In this document: one piece after another, positions 24,355 through 36,900 of the stretch
Position numbering within the stretch: position 1 is the stretch's first letter
Layout: each line of letters begins with the position of its first letter
Source of the DNA: Petrosia ficiformis
Lineage: Eukaryota > Porifera > Demospongiae > Haplosclerida > Petrosiidae
Direction: 5' to 3'
Assembly (NCBI GenBank): GCA_947044365.1
Contig: OX345637.1
Span: 3,272,501-3,336,500 of the forward strand
DNA: 64,000 bases
Notes under the pieces: model-generated
Told to the model about the DNA's origin: nothing
The model's database searches: none
The model's input: the letters and a program-made list of their open reading frames with translations, nothing else
Position numbers and translations under genes: made by a program

Positions 24355-25050
24355 TTATGCCGGTATAGCTCAATGAGAAGGTTACCAACTTACCATGTAT
24401 ATGTATGATTATTCTATTTTTTCCTTTAGCAACAGTTGTTTGTGATATAATATTTTTAAAAGTATCGGATGATCTCAAAAGAAATGTTTTGCCTCACTGT
24501 TTCTACCGATGTTAATATTTTGATATGATTGAACTGGAGATAGTTGTTGCACTGGTATGAATAATTATAATGTATACTGAAAGACTGATACTATTTTTGT
24601 GTAGTCACTCCAATCTATGTTGTTAATTGTGGAGCTTATCAATAATTGAGCAGGTATACAAATGGATCTCAAAGAGGAGGTATGCATTTCCAGGATTATA
24701 ATATATTGCTCTCTGTCCATGTAGGTAGCTATACTACTGTTCATTAATTTTTGTACAGCATTATAAAATAGCATATTATTTGTGCAGGTATAGATGAATC
24801 TTGAAAAAAGTTATTTTCATGTATGTGTATAATAATTATTTATTACTCTTTCCACGTATATAGCTATACTCTAATCTACTGTTCATTATGCAGTATATGA
24901 TGTTTACTAATCATGCAGGTATAAATGGAAGTTTAACCATGTATAGTTATGAAAATTGTTCAAATTCCCATTAGTTGTGCCACAAAAAACTGAGAACCAT
25001 ACACAAGTACAGTATATCACACAAGATGTTCTTCCATTGGTGACTTGCAA
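24355..25050. repeat. Degenerate ~131-bp internal repeat, about four copies
   Basis: Blocks beginning GCAGGTATA or GCCGGTATA, followed by a TGRA-rich stretch and CCATGTAT-like sequence, start at about 24359, 24650, 24784 and 24915 (last two intervals about 132 bp). Intervening parts share CTCTNTCCANGTA, TAGCTATACT and CTACTGTTCATTA. The rest of this stretch is AT-rich and without a gene. Confidence 0.6.
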
Positions 25051-25250
25051 ATACTAAACTGTAATAATTATTAATGTTTTTGAAGACACAATGCTATATT
25101 TTCAAATGTTTTATTGCAATTCTTTTTTTTTTCAGTGATACACAATCTACACATGCTCGTGTTATTTTCATGTTTAAAAATTAATAAAACTAGTCACTAA
25201 TTAATTATCACCTAATTAACACCTCTTCAGAGCATATAATCCTAGAGTAT
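25051..25250. other. AT-rich non-coding DNA of the element
   Basis: No open frame or motif of note apart from a run of nine T at about 25123-25133. Confidence 0.5.
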
Positions 25251-25254
25251 TACA

Positions 25255-25470
25255 ATGGTATAAGAATGTTATAAGAGTGGTATAAGAATGTTATAAGAGT
25301 GGTATAAGAATGTTATAAGAGTGGTATAAGCATGGACTATAACTTTGGAATAAGCTGTTATAACACAGGAGCTTATATCGTATCAATAGTCCGATATAAT
25401 CCTGTTATAAGACATAACTATAACATTCTATAACATTCTTATACTAGTGTTATAGTACAAGTATTAGCAT
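25255..25470. repeat. Right subterminal TTATAA cluster with a 22-bp tandem repeat
   Basis: At 25256-25333 the unit GGTATAAGAATGTTATAAG plus AGT (22 bp) is repeated about 3.5 times. It is followed by further GTTATAAC, CTTATAT and CTATAACATTC words. It mirrors the vocabulary of the left subterminal cluster. Confidence 0.65.
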
Positions 25471-25490
25471 GTTATATGATGTCTTATTCT

Positions 25491-25507
25491 TAGTCATTGG
25501 CACTGTG
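25491..25507 (-). repeat. Right terminal inverted repeat
   Basis: Read inward on the minus strand: CACAGTGCCAATGACTA. The first seven bases equal the V(D)J recombination signal heptamer, but no nonamer was recognised at a 12- or 23-bp spacing. Confidence 0.75.
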
Positions 25508-25511
25508 TAGT
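25508..25511. repeat. Target-site duplication TAGT, right copy
   Basis: TAGT directly follows the element and continues into GGACTC of the satellite. It pairs with 21422-21425. Confidence 0.85.
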
Positions 25512-28286
25512 GGACTCATTATGGGTCCTATTTGACTCCTAATGGGTCCTAGTGGACTCCCATTGGGTCATAGTGGACTACTTATGGGTCCTTTTGGACA
25601 ACTAATGGGTCCAAGTGGACTCCTTATTCGACCTAGTGGACTGCTATTGGGTCCTAGTGGACTCCTAGTGGGTCCTACTGCACGGCTAATGGGTTTTTGT
25701 GGAGACCTATTGGGTCCTATTGGACTCCCATTGGGTCATAGTGGTCTACTTATGGGTCCTATTGGACAACTAATTGGTCCTAGTGGACTCTTTATTCGTC
25801 CTAGTGGACTCCTATTGTGTTCCTAATGGGTCCTACTGGTCAGAAAATGGGTCCTTATAGAGTCATGATGGGTCATATGGGACACCGCATGGGTCCTAGT
25901 GGACTCGTTAGTAGTCCTATTGGGTCCTAGTTGACTCCCATTTTGTCCTAATGGACTCCTTATGGGTCCTAGTGGACTCATAATTGGTCCTAGTGGACAC
26001 CAAATTGGGTTCTGTTGGAGTCCTTTCGGGTCCTAGAGGACTCCTAATTGGTCCTAGTGGACTCATACTGGGTCTTCATGGACTCCTATATACTGGGTCC
26101 TAGTAGACTCCATATGGGTCCTAGTGGAATCCTAATGGGTCCTAGTGGACTACTAATGGGTCCTATTGGACTATTTATTTGTCCTATTGGAGTCCTATTG
26201 GGTCCTAGTGGACTCCTATTTGGTCCTATTTGACTCCGTATGGGTCTTTGTGGAATGCTATTGCGTCCTAGCGGACACCTAATGGATCCTAGTGGAGTCA
26301 TATTGGGTGCTAGTGAACTCCTTATGGGTCCTATTGGACACCTAATGGGTCCTAGTGGATTTCATATTCGTCCTAGTGGACTCCTAAAGGGTCCAATTAG
26401 ACACCAATTTGGTCCTACTGGCGTCCTATTGAGTCATAAAGGACTCCTAATTGGTCCTGTTGGACTCATAATGGGTCTTATTTGAGACCTATCGGGTCCT
26501 AGTGGACTCCTTATGGGTCCTATTGGACTCCTAATGGGTCTTAGTGGACACCTTATTTGTCCCAGAGGACACCTTATGGGTCCTATTGGAATCCTATTTG
26601 GTCCTATTGGACTCCTTAAGGGTCCTATTGGACTCCTACTAGGTCCTACTGGAGTCATTATCATCCTAGTGGACACCAATTGGGTCCAAGTGGACGGCTA
26701 ATGTGTTCTAGAGAAGTCCTTATTTGTCCTAGTGGACTCTTACTGGGTCCTAGTGGAGTCCTTACTTGTCCTAGTGGACTCCAATTGTGTCCTAGTGGAC
26801 ACTTAATGAGTCCTAGTGGACTCCTTATTGGTCCCAGTGGAGTCCTTTGGGGTCCTAACGGATGTTCTAGTGGACTCCAATTCGGTCCTAGAGGACTCCT
26901 TATGGGTCGCAAGGGACAGCTTATTTGTCCTATTGGAGTCATATTGGGTCCTAGTGGAATCCTTTTGGGTCCTAGTGGACTCCTTATGAGTCCTAGTGGA
27001 GTCCGTATTCCTCCTACTGGACTGCTTATGGGTCATGGTGGACTCCTAATGGGTCCTAGTATAGACCTTATTCATGCTAGTGGACTCCATTTGGGTCCTA
27101 GTGGACTCCTAATGTGTTGTAGTGGACTCCTTATTGGTCGTAGTGGAGTTCTATTGTCTCCTAATGAAATCCTATTGGGTCCTAGTGGACTCCGAATGGG
27201 AGCTAGTGGACTCCTAATGGGTCCTAGTGGACTCCTAATTGGTATTTGTGGAGACCCATAGGGTCCTATTGGACTCCTCATGGGTCCTAGTGGAGTCCTA
27301 ATTGGTCCTAAAGGACTCCTCTTTGGTCCTAGTGGACTCCTATTGAGTCCTAATGGACTCTTAATGGGTACTAGTGGACCCCTAGTAGGTCCTCCTCGAC
27401 TGCTAATGGGTCCTATTTGAGTCCTATTGGGTCCTATTGGAATGCTTATTCGTCCTAGTGGACTCCTATTAGGTAGTCGTGGACACCTAATGGGTCCTAG
27501 TGGAATGATGTTGGGTTTTAGTGGACTCCTATTTGGTCCCAGTGGACCCCCCATGGGTCCCAGTGGAATCCTAACGGGTCCTAGTGGACTCCTTACTCGT
27601 CCTAAGGGACTCCTATTGGGTCCTATTGGAATCCTAATGGGTCTTAGGGGACTCCTATTTGGTCCTAGTGGACTCACTATGGGTCTTTCTGGACTCATAA
27701 TGGGTCTTAGGGGACTCCTCTCCGGTCCTAGTGGACTACTTATCGGTCCACTGTGGACTCCTAATGGGTCCTAGTGAACTCCAAATTGTTACTAGTGGAG
27801 CCCTATGTGGTTCTAGTGGACTCCTTATGGGTCCAAGTGGACTCCTAATGGGTCCTCCTGGACTGCAAATTGGTACTTATTGAGTCATTTTAGGTCCTAG
27901 TTGACACCTTAAGAGTCCTAGTGGACTCCTAATGGGTCCTAGTGGAATCCTTTTGGGTCCTAGTGGACTCCTTATGAGTCCTACGGGACTCCTAATGGGT
28001 CCTAGTGAAGTCCGTATTCCTCCTACTGGACTGCTTATGAGTCTTATTGGACTCCTAATGGGTCCCAGTAGAGACCTTATTCATGCTATAAGACTCCAAT
28101 TGGGTCCTAGTGGACTCCTAATGGGTTCTAGTGGACTCCTTATTGGTCGTAGTGGAGTCCTCTTGTCTCCTAATGAACTCCTATTGGGTCCTAGTGGACT
28201 CCTAATGGGTCCTAGTGGACTCCTAATGGGTCGTAGTGGAGAAAAGTTTGGTCCTAGTGGACTCCTTATGGGTCCTAGTGCACTCG
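25508..28286. repeat. 21-bp minisatellite array, right part (about 130 units)
   Basis: Same unit and orientation as 5903-21425, carrying the same private variants as 16.0-18.4 kb. It ends within CCTAGTGCACTCGTAGACG, where the CCCTAGA array begins. Confidence 0.95.
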
Positions 28287-29766
28287 TAGACGCTAGACAC
28301 TAGACTCCTGATAGTAGAACCTAGAACCTATAACCTAGACCCTAGAGAGTAGACCATATTCCCTAGACACTTGACCCTAGATGGTATACCCTGCACCCTA
28401 GACACTCGACCCTAGAGAGTGTAACCTAGAGCCTAATGAGTAGACAATATACCCTAGACTCTAGAGAGTATAAACTAGACCCTAGACACTAGAGAACAGA
28501 CCCTAGACCCTAGACCCTAGAAAATATATCCTACAACTTAGACACAAGACAATAGACACTGGGCCCTACACCCAGGACCATAGACCCTAGATCCTTGACC
28601 CTAGACCCTAGAGAGTATATCCTACAACCTAGACCCTAGACCCTAGACCCCACACCCTAGACTCCAGATAGTAGATAATAGGCCCTAGACCCAAGACACT
28701 AGAGAGTATACCCTAGACCCTAGACCGTAGAGAGTATACCCTACACCATAGACCGTAGACCCTAGAAACTATTCCTTAGAGATATACACTAGAATCTAAA
28801 CTTTAGACTCTAGACCATAGAGAGTAGGCACTAGACACTGCAGAGTATACCCTAAACAATAGACCGTAGACCCAAGAAACAAAAGAGTAGACCATATACA
28901 CAAGACACTAGAGATTATACTCTAGAAACTAGATCCTAGAATCTAGACACTAGACAATAGACCACAGACACTAGAACCTAGACTTTAGACTCTAGACCAT
29001 AGACCCTAGACCCTAGACCCTAGAGAGTATACCCTACACCCTAGACACTAGACCATAAAGAGTATACCCTAGACTGTAGACCCTCTACACTGGACAATAG
29101 ATTCCAGATAGTAGAATATAGGTCCTAGATATTAGACACTAGAGAGCAGATAATACGATAGTGTGTACACCCTAGACCGTAGACCCTAAACTCTAGACCC
29201 TAGAGAGTAGAAACTAGACCCTAGAGTGTATATCCTAGGCTCTGGAGCTGAGACGCTAGACCCTAGACTCTAGAACCTAGAGAGTATACCCTACACCGTA
29301 GACCCTAGAACATAAACGCTAGAGAGTATACCCTACAACCTAGACACTAGACCCTAAACATTAGACGCTAAACTCCAGAGAGTAGACACTATTCCATAGA
29401 CCTTAGACACTAGAGAGTATACTGTAGACACTAGACCGTAGACCCTAGACACTAGACGCTAAACTCCAGATAGCAGACCCTAGTCCCTAGACCTTAGACA
29501 ACAGAGTTTATACCATAGACCCTACAACCTATACCATAGAGAGTAGACCCTAAACCCTGAACCCAAGACCCTAGAATCCTGAGAGTAGAAACTAATCCCT
29601 AGACTCTAGATCCTAGAGAGTACACCCTAGACCCTAAACACTACACCCTAGACTCTAGACCCTAGACCCTAGACCTAGAACCTAGACACTAGAGAGTAAA
29701 TCCTACATCCTAAAGATTATACACTAGACCTTAGACCCTAGACCCTAGACTCAGAACCTAGATTTA
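28287..29766. repeat. Degenerate CCCTAGA heptamer array, telomere-like
   Basis: About 1.48 kb of 7-bp CCCTAGA units (complement TCTAGGG), with exact runs such as ACCCTAGACCCTAGACCC near 28500, 28570, 29000 and 29660. Frequent variants are ACACTAGA, CCATAGA and a 14-bp form CCCTAGAGAGTATA. The heptamer is one base from plant-type TTTAGGG and resembles animal TTAGGG, but I know of no organism with this exact telomere repeat. The heavy divergence argues against an active telomere. No gene here. Confidence 0.9.
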
Positions 29767-29775
29767 GTCTCTATA

Positions 29776-30180
29776 GTGAGAATAGACTCCACTGTCAAAA
29801 TAATCTCTACTGTCACAATAGTCTCTACTGCCACAGTGGTAACTGCTGTCACAGAAGTATCCATAGCCACAGTAGTCTGTACTGTCACAGTAGTCTCTAC
29901 TGGCAGAGTAGTCTCTACAGTCGCAGTAGTCTCAACTGTCACAGTGGTAACTGCTGTCACAGTAGTCTTTATAGACACAAAAGTCTCTACTGTCACAATA
30001 GACTCTACTGTGACAGTAGAGACAACAGTGACACTAGAGACTACTTTGACGGTAGAGAATACTGTGACAGTAGAGAGTACTGCGATTGCAGATACTGCGG
30101 TGACAGTTGAAACTAATGCGACAATAGAGACCGTTGTGACAGTAGAGACTATTGCGAGTATAGAGGCTACTGTGACAGTA
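29776..30180. repeat. Marker module repeated five times across the 18-bp array
   Basis: A ~405-bp segment recognised by AGAAGTATCCATAGCCACAG and CTACTGGYAGAGTAGTC, followed by a TCT-to-AGA orientation switch, occurs here and at about 35540-35945, 42370-42780, 54543-54953 and 63325-63735. The same inversion junction sits inside every copy. Confidence 0.8.
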
Positions 30181-30672
30181 GAGATTACTGTGACAGTTGT
30201 GACAAGGGTGATAGTAGAGACAATTTTGACAGTAGAGAATATTGTGACAGTAGAGACTACTGCGATAGAAGATACAGCGGTGTCAGTTGAAACAAAAGTG
30301 ACAATATAGACTGTTGTGACAGTAGACACTATGGTGACAGCAGTTACCACAGAGATATTAGAGACTACTGCGACAGCAGACTGCAGTGACAGTACAGACT
30401 ATAGTGACTATAGTGACTATAGAGTCTATTGTGACAGTAGAGACTATTGTGATTATAGAGACTACACTGACTGTAGAGAATACTGTGACAGTAGAGACAA
30501 TGGTGAGAGTAGACACAATTTTGACAGCAGAGACTATTGTGACTATCAAGACTACTGTGACAGGAGAGAAAGCGGTGACTGTTGAAACTACTGTGACAGT
30601 AGATTCTACAGCGACAGTAAAGACTATTGTAGCTCTAGATACTACTGTGACAGCATTTACCCTGTGGCAGTA

Positions 30673-30998
30673 GAGAATACTGTGACAGTGGAGACAGTTG
30701 TGACACTAGAGACAATTGTGAAAATAGAGACTATTGAGACAGTAGAGACTATTGTGATTACAGTGACTACTGTGACAGTTGAGACTAATGTGACATTGGA
30801 GACAATTGTGACACTAGAGACAATTGTGAAAATAGAGACTATGGAGACAGTAGAGACTATTGTGATTATAGTGACTACTGTGACAGTTGAGACTAATGTG
30901 ACATTGGAGACAATTGTGACACTAGAGACAATTGTGAAAATAGAGACTATGGAGACAGTAGAGAATATTGTGATTATAGTGACTACTGTGAAAGTAGA
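30673..30998. repeat. 108-bp higher-order repeat in the 18-bp array
   Basis: Six units (6 x 18 = 108 bp) containing GACATTGGAGACAATTGTG and GAAAATAGAGACTATGGAG repeat about three times; the marker GAGACTAATG is at 30781 and 30889. Confidence 0.8.
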
Positions 30999-33900
30999 GA
31001 CTAATGTGACAGTGGAGACTATTGCGACAGTAGAGACTATTGTGACAACTGAGACTATTGTGACTAGGAGACTACTGTGACATTAGAGACAATTGTGACA
31101 GTAGAGCCAATTGTGAGAGTAGAGACTATTGTGACAGTGAAGACTATTGTGACAAGAGAGACTATTGTAACTATAGAGACTACTGTGACAATAGAGACCA
31201 CTGTGAAAGCAGAGACTGCGATGACAGTTCAAACTACTGATATTAGAGACTACTGTGACAGTAGAGACTACTGCGACAGCAATTACCACCCTGACATTAG
31301 AGACTACATCACAATTGTCTCTACTGTCTCAGTTGTTTCTACTGACAAAATTGTCCCCACTGTGACCGTATTCACTACTGTCACAGTAGTCACTATAATC
31401 ACAATAGTCTCTACTGTCACAATAGTCTCTACTGTCATAATGGTAACTGCTGTCACAGTAGTCTCTATAGTCACAATAGTCTCTACTGTCACAATAGGCT
31501 CTACTGTCACAATAGCCTCTAATGTCACAATTGTCTTTACTGTCACAGTAGTTTCTATAGTCACAATAGTCTCAACTGTCACAATTGTACCTACTGTCAC
31601 AATTGTCTCTGCTGTCACAATAGTCTCCACTGTCACAATAGTCTCTACTGACACAATAGTCTCCATAGTCACAATAGTCTCTACTGTTTCAAATATCTCC
31701 AGTCACAATAGTCTCTACTGTCACAATTGTTGTCTACTGTCACAGAATTCTCTGCTGTCACAGTAGTAACTACAATCACAATAGTATCTACAGTCACAAT
31801 AGTCTCTACTGTCACAGTGGTAACTGCTGTCACAGTTTTCTCTACTGTCATAGTAGACTCTATTGTCACAGTAGACTCTACTGTCATTAGTCTACCGTCA
31901 CAGCAGTCTCTAACAGTCACAAGTACATTCTACTGTCACTGCAGTCTCTGTAGAGACTATTGTGACAGTAGAGAGTATTGTGACAGTGGAGACTATTGTG
32001 ATTATAGAGACTACTGTGACAGTAGAGAATACTGTGACAGTAGACACATTGCTGACAGTAGATACAATTGTGAATGTAGAGAATATTGTGACCATAGAGA
32101 CTACTGAGACAGTAGAGACAATTGTGACAGTGTAGATTATTTTGACAGTGGAGACTATTGTGACAGTAGAGACAATTGTGACAATAGAGACTACTGTGAC
32201 AGCAGTTACCAATGGGACAGTAGACACAATTGTGACAATAGAGACAATTGTGACAGTACAGACTATAGGAACTTGTCACAGTAGAGATTACTGGGAGAGT
32301 AGAGACTACTATGAAAATAGACTCTACTGTGACAGTAGAGACTATTGTGACAGTAGAGAATACTGCGACCGCAGATACCACCCTGACGTTAGAGACTACG
32401 TCACAATAGTCTCCACTGTCAAAATAGTCTCTAATGTCACAATTGTCTTTACTGTCACAGTAGTTTCTATAGTCAAAATAGTCTCTACTGACATAATTGT
32501 ATCTATTTTCACAATTGTCTCTACTGTCACAATAGTCTCCAATGTCACAATAGTCTCTACAGTCACAATAGTCTCTTCAGTCACAATAGTCTCCACTGTC
32601 ACAATAGTCTCCACAGTCACAATAGTCTCTACTTTCACAATTGTCTCTACTGTTACAGTATTCTCTACTTTCACAGTAGTCACTACAATCACAATAGTCT
32701 CCACTGTCACGGAATTAACTGCTGTCACAGTAGTCTCTATAGTCACAATAGTCTCTATTTTCATAATAGTCTCTACTGTGACCGTAGAGACTAGAGTGAC
32801 AGTAGAGAATACTGTGACAGTAGAGACTACTGCGATCGAAGATACTGCAGTGACAGTTGAAACTAATGCGACAATAGAGACTATTGTGAGAGTGGAGACT
32901 ATTGTGACAGTATAGCCAATTGTGACTGTAAAGACTATTTTGCCTATAGAGACTACTGCGACAGCAGAGACTGCAGTGACGGTTGAAACAACTGTGACAG
33001 TTAGAGACTATCGTGACAGTAGACTACTGACAGTAGAGACTACTCTGACAATAGACTCTACTGCAACAGTAGAGACTACAGTGACAGTAGAGACTACTTT
33101 GACGGTAGAGAATACTGTGACAGTAGAGACTACTGCGATACCAGATACTGCAGTGACAGTGGAAACTAATGTGACAGTAGAGACTGTTGTGACAGTAGAC
33201 ACTAAGGTGACAGCAGTTACCACCTAGACTGCAGTGACAGTAGAGACTATTGTGATTATAGAGAACACTGTGACAGCAGTTACCACTCTGACAGCAGAGA
33301 CTATTTTGACAGTAGAGAGTATTGTGACAGTGGAGAATATTGTGACAGTAGAGAATATTGTTATTATAGAGACTACTGTGACAGTAGAGAATACTGTGAC
33401 AGTAGAGACAATGGTGACTGTAGAGACAATTTTGACAGTACAGACTATTGTGACTATAGAGACTACTGAGAGAGTAGAGACAATTGTGACAGTATAGACT
33501 ATTGTGTCAGTGGAGACTATTGTGACTATAGACACTACTGTGACAGTAGAGACTATAATCACTTGTGACAGTAGAGACTATTGTGACAATAGAGACTATT
33601 GTGATTATATTGAATACTGTGACAGTAGAGACGATTGTGACAGTAGAGATTATTGTGACAGCGGAGACTGTTGTCACAGTAGAGACTACTGTGACAGTAG
33701 AGACTACTCAGATGGCAGAGACAGCGGTGACAGTTGAAACTACTGGGACAGTAGAGACTATTTTGACAGTAGAGATTAACAATTATGAATATAATGACTA
33801 CTGTGACAGAGAGAGTATTGTGACTGGAGAGACTATTGTGAATGTAGAGACTACTGTGACCGTAGAGATTATAGTCACCTGTGACAGTAGAGACTACTGT

Positions 33901-36900
33901 CACAGTAGAGACTATTGTGACAATAGACTACTGTGACACTAGAGGCTATTGTTACAGTAGAGACTACTGCGACAGCAGTTACCACCGTGACAGTGAGGAA
34001 CACCGTGATATTAGTGAGTACTGCGACATCAGATACTGCATTGACAGTAGAGACTACGGTGACTATTGAGACTACTGTGACAGTAGAGACCACTGCGACA
34101 GCAAATACCACACTGACATTAGAGACTACGTCACAATAGTCTCCACTGTCAAAATAGTCTATACTGTCACAATTGCCTCTACTTACAGTAGTCTCTACTG
34201 TCACATTTGAGACAGCAATATTACCACCCTGACATTAGAGACTACTTCACAAGGGTCTCTACTGTCACAATGGTCTACTGTCAAAATTGTCTCCACTGTC
34301 TCAATTGTCTCTACTGTCAAAATTGTGTCCAGTGTCATAGTATTCTCTACTGTCACAGTAGTCACTATAATTACAATAGTTTCTACTGTCACCATAGTAT
34401 CTACTGTCACAGTGGTAAATGCTAACACAGTTATCTCTATAGTCTCTACTATCACAATAGTCTCCACTGTCAAAATAGTCTATACTGTCCTAATTTTCTC
34501 TACTGTCACAGTAGTCTCTACTGTCACAAGTGCCTATAGTCGACTGTCACAATAGTCTCTAGTGTCACAATTGTCTCCTCTGTTACAATTGTGTCTACTG
34601 TCAGTATAACTGCTGTCACAGTAGTCGCTATAGTCACAATAGTCTCTACTGTCAAAATATTCTCCACTGTCACAATAGTCTCCAATGTCACACTAGTCTC
34701 TACTGTCACAATAGTCTCTATAGTTACAATAGTCTCTACTGTCGCAGTTTTCTCTACTGTCACAGTAGTCACTACAATCACAATAGTCTCTACAGTCATA
34801 ATTGTCTCTACTCTCAAAGTGGTCACTGCTGTCACAGTAGTCCCTATAGTCACAATAGTCTCTACTGTCAAAATAGTCTCTACTGTCACAATTGTCTTTA
34901 CTGTCACAGTAGTTTCCATAGTCAAAATAGTCTCTACTGTCACAATTGTATCTACTGTCACAGTTGTCTCTACTGTCTCAGTAGTCTGTACTATCACAGT
35001 AGAGTTTGTTGTCACAGCAGTCTCTACTCTCACAGTAGTCTCTACTGTCACAAGTGCCTATAGTCTCTACTGTCACAATAGTCTCTTTAGTCAAAACAAT
35101 CTCCACTGTCACAATAGTCTCTACTGCCAGAGAAGTCTCTACCGTCGCAGTAGTCTCAACTCTCACAGCAGTCTCTAATATCACAGTGGTAACTGCGGTC
35201 ACAACAGCCTCTAGTGTCACAGTAGAGTCTATTGTCACAGTAGTCTGTCTACGGTCACAGTAGTCTCTACTGTCACAGTAGTCTCTATAGTCACAAGAGT
35301 CTCTCCTGTCACAATAGCCTCCACTGTCACAACAGTCTTTATATTTACAATAGTCTATACTGTCACAATTGTCTCTACTGTCGCAGTAGTTTCAACTGTC
35401 ACCACTGTCTCTGCTATCACTGTAGTCTTTACTGTCACAGCAGTCTCTACTGTCTCAATAGTCTCCACTGCCACAATAGTTTCTACTCTCACAATAGTAT
35501 CTACAGTCACAATTGTCTCTATAGTCACAGTAGTCTCTATAGTCAGAATAGACTCCACTGTCGAAATTATCTCTACTGTCACAATAGTCTCTACTGCCAC
35601 AGTGGTAACTGCTGTCACAGAAGTATCCATAGCCACAGTAGTCTGTACGGTCAGAGTAGTCTCTACTGGTAGAGTAGTCTCTACAGTCGCAGTAGTCTCA
35701 ACTGTCACAGTGGTAACTGCTGTCACAGAAGTCTCTATAGACACAAAAGTCTCTACTGTCACAATAGACTCTACTGTGACAGTAGAGACAACAGTGACAC
35801 TAGAGACTACTTTGACGGTAGAGAATACTGTGACAGTAGAGAGTACTGCGATTGCAGATACTGCGGTGACAGTTGAAACTAATGCGACAATAGAGACCGT
35901 TGTGACAGTAGAGACTATTGCGAGTATAGAGGCTACTGTGGCAGTAGAGAATACTGTGACAGTTACCACTCTGACAGTAAGGACTATTATTACAGTAGAG
36001 ACTAAAGTGTCAGTGGAGATTATTGTGAGAGTAGAGATAATTATGTCAGTATAGACAATTGTGACAGTATAGACAATTGTGAAAGTGGAGACTATTGTGA
36101 CAGTAGAGACTATTGTGTCTATAGAGACTACTGTGACAGCAGTTACCACTGTGGCAGTAGAGACTATTGTGACTATAGAGACTATTGTGACAGTAGAGAC
36201 TATAGGCACTTGTGACAGTAGAGACTACTGTGACAGTAGAGACTACTGTGACAGTAGAGACTACTGTGACAATAAACTCTACGGTCACAGTGGAAACTAC
36301 AGTGAAAGTAGAGACTACACTGACCGCAGAGACTACTGCGACAGCAAAGACAGCGATGACAGTTGAAACTAGTGTGACAGTTAGAGACTTTTGTGAGAGT
36401 AGACTACTGACAGTAGAGACTACTGTGACAATAGGCTCTACAGTGAAACTAGAGGATATTGTGACAGTAGAGACTACTGCGACAGCAGTTACCACAGTGA
36501 CATTGAAGACTACTGTGACAGTAGAGAATACTCTGACAGTAGAGACCACTGTGACAGTAGAGACTACTGCAACAGCAGACTGCAGTGATAGTTGAAACTG
36601 TTGAGAGATTAGAGACTACTGCAACAGCAGAGACCACTGAGACAGTAGAGACTGTTGTGACAGTAGAGACTGTTGTGAGAGTGGAGACTATTGTGACAGT
36701 GGAGACTATTGTGATTATAGAGACTAATGTGACAGTAGAGAATACAGTGACAGTAGTGACAATGGTGACAGTAGAGACAATTTTGACAGTAGAGAATATT
36801 GTGACCGTAGAGACTACTGCGATAGAAGATACAGCAGTGTCAGTTGAAACAAAAGTGACGATATAGACTGTTGTGACAGTAGACACTATGGTGACAGCAG

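Larger units (their letters stand above)
21426..25507. mobile_element. 4,082-bp DNA transposon with CACTGTG/CACAGTG ends inserted in the satellite
   Basis: The island has imperfect terminal inverted repeats. The left end is CACTGTGCGAATGGGTA, and the right end read inward is CACAGTGCCAATGACTA (13 of 17 identical). It is flanked by TAGT on both sides, and excision leaves an intact 21-bp unit. Both ends are bordered by clusters of TTATAA-containing words. Inside are a decayed minus-strand gene, a short plus-strand candidate gene, a CpG-dense putative promoter and internal tandem repeats. I see no DDE/D or RAG1-like catalytic domain. Ends beginning CAC with a 4-bp duplication fit, from memory, Chapaev-type (CMC) elements. 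The heptamer also fits the CACWRTG consensus of Transib/RAG elements, but those normally give 5-bp duplications. The superfamily is unresolved, but the boundaries are well supported. Confidence 0.8.

Noticed and set aside
24358..24385. tRNA or tRNA-derived SINE head (TATAGCTCAATGAGA resembles an A box)
   Set aside because: There is no B box or cloverleaf downstream, and the same start recurs as part of the ~131-bp internal repeat (GCAGGTATA).
5903..28286. CRISPR array
   Set aside because: The repeats are directly adjacent with no unique spacers, and the context is eukaryotic.
28287..29766. Functional telomere
   Set aside because: The array is internal, highly degenerate, flanked by satellites on both sides and not the canonical animal TTAGGG.
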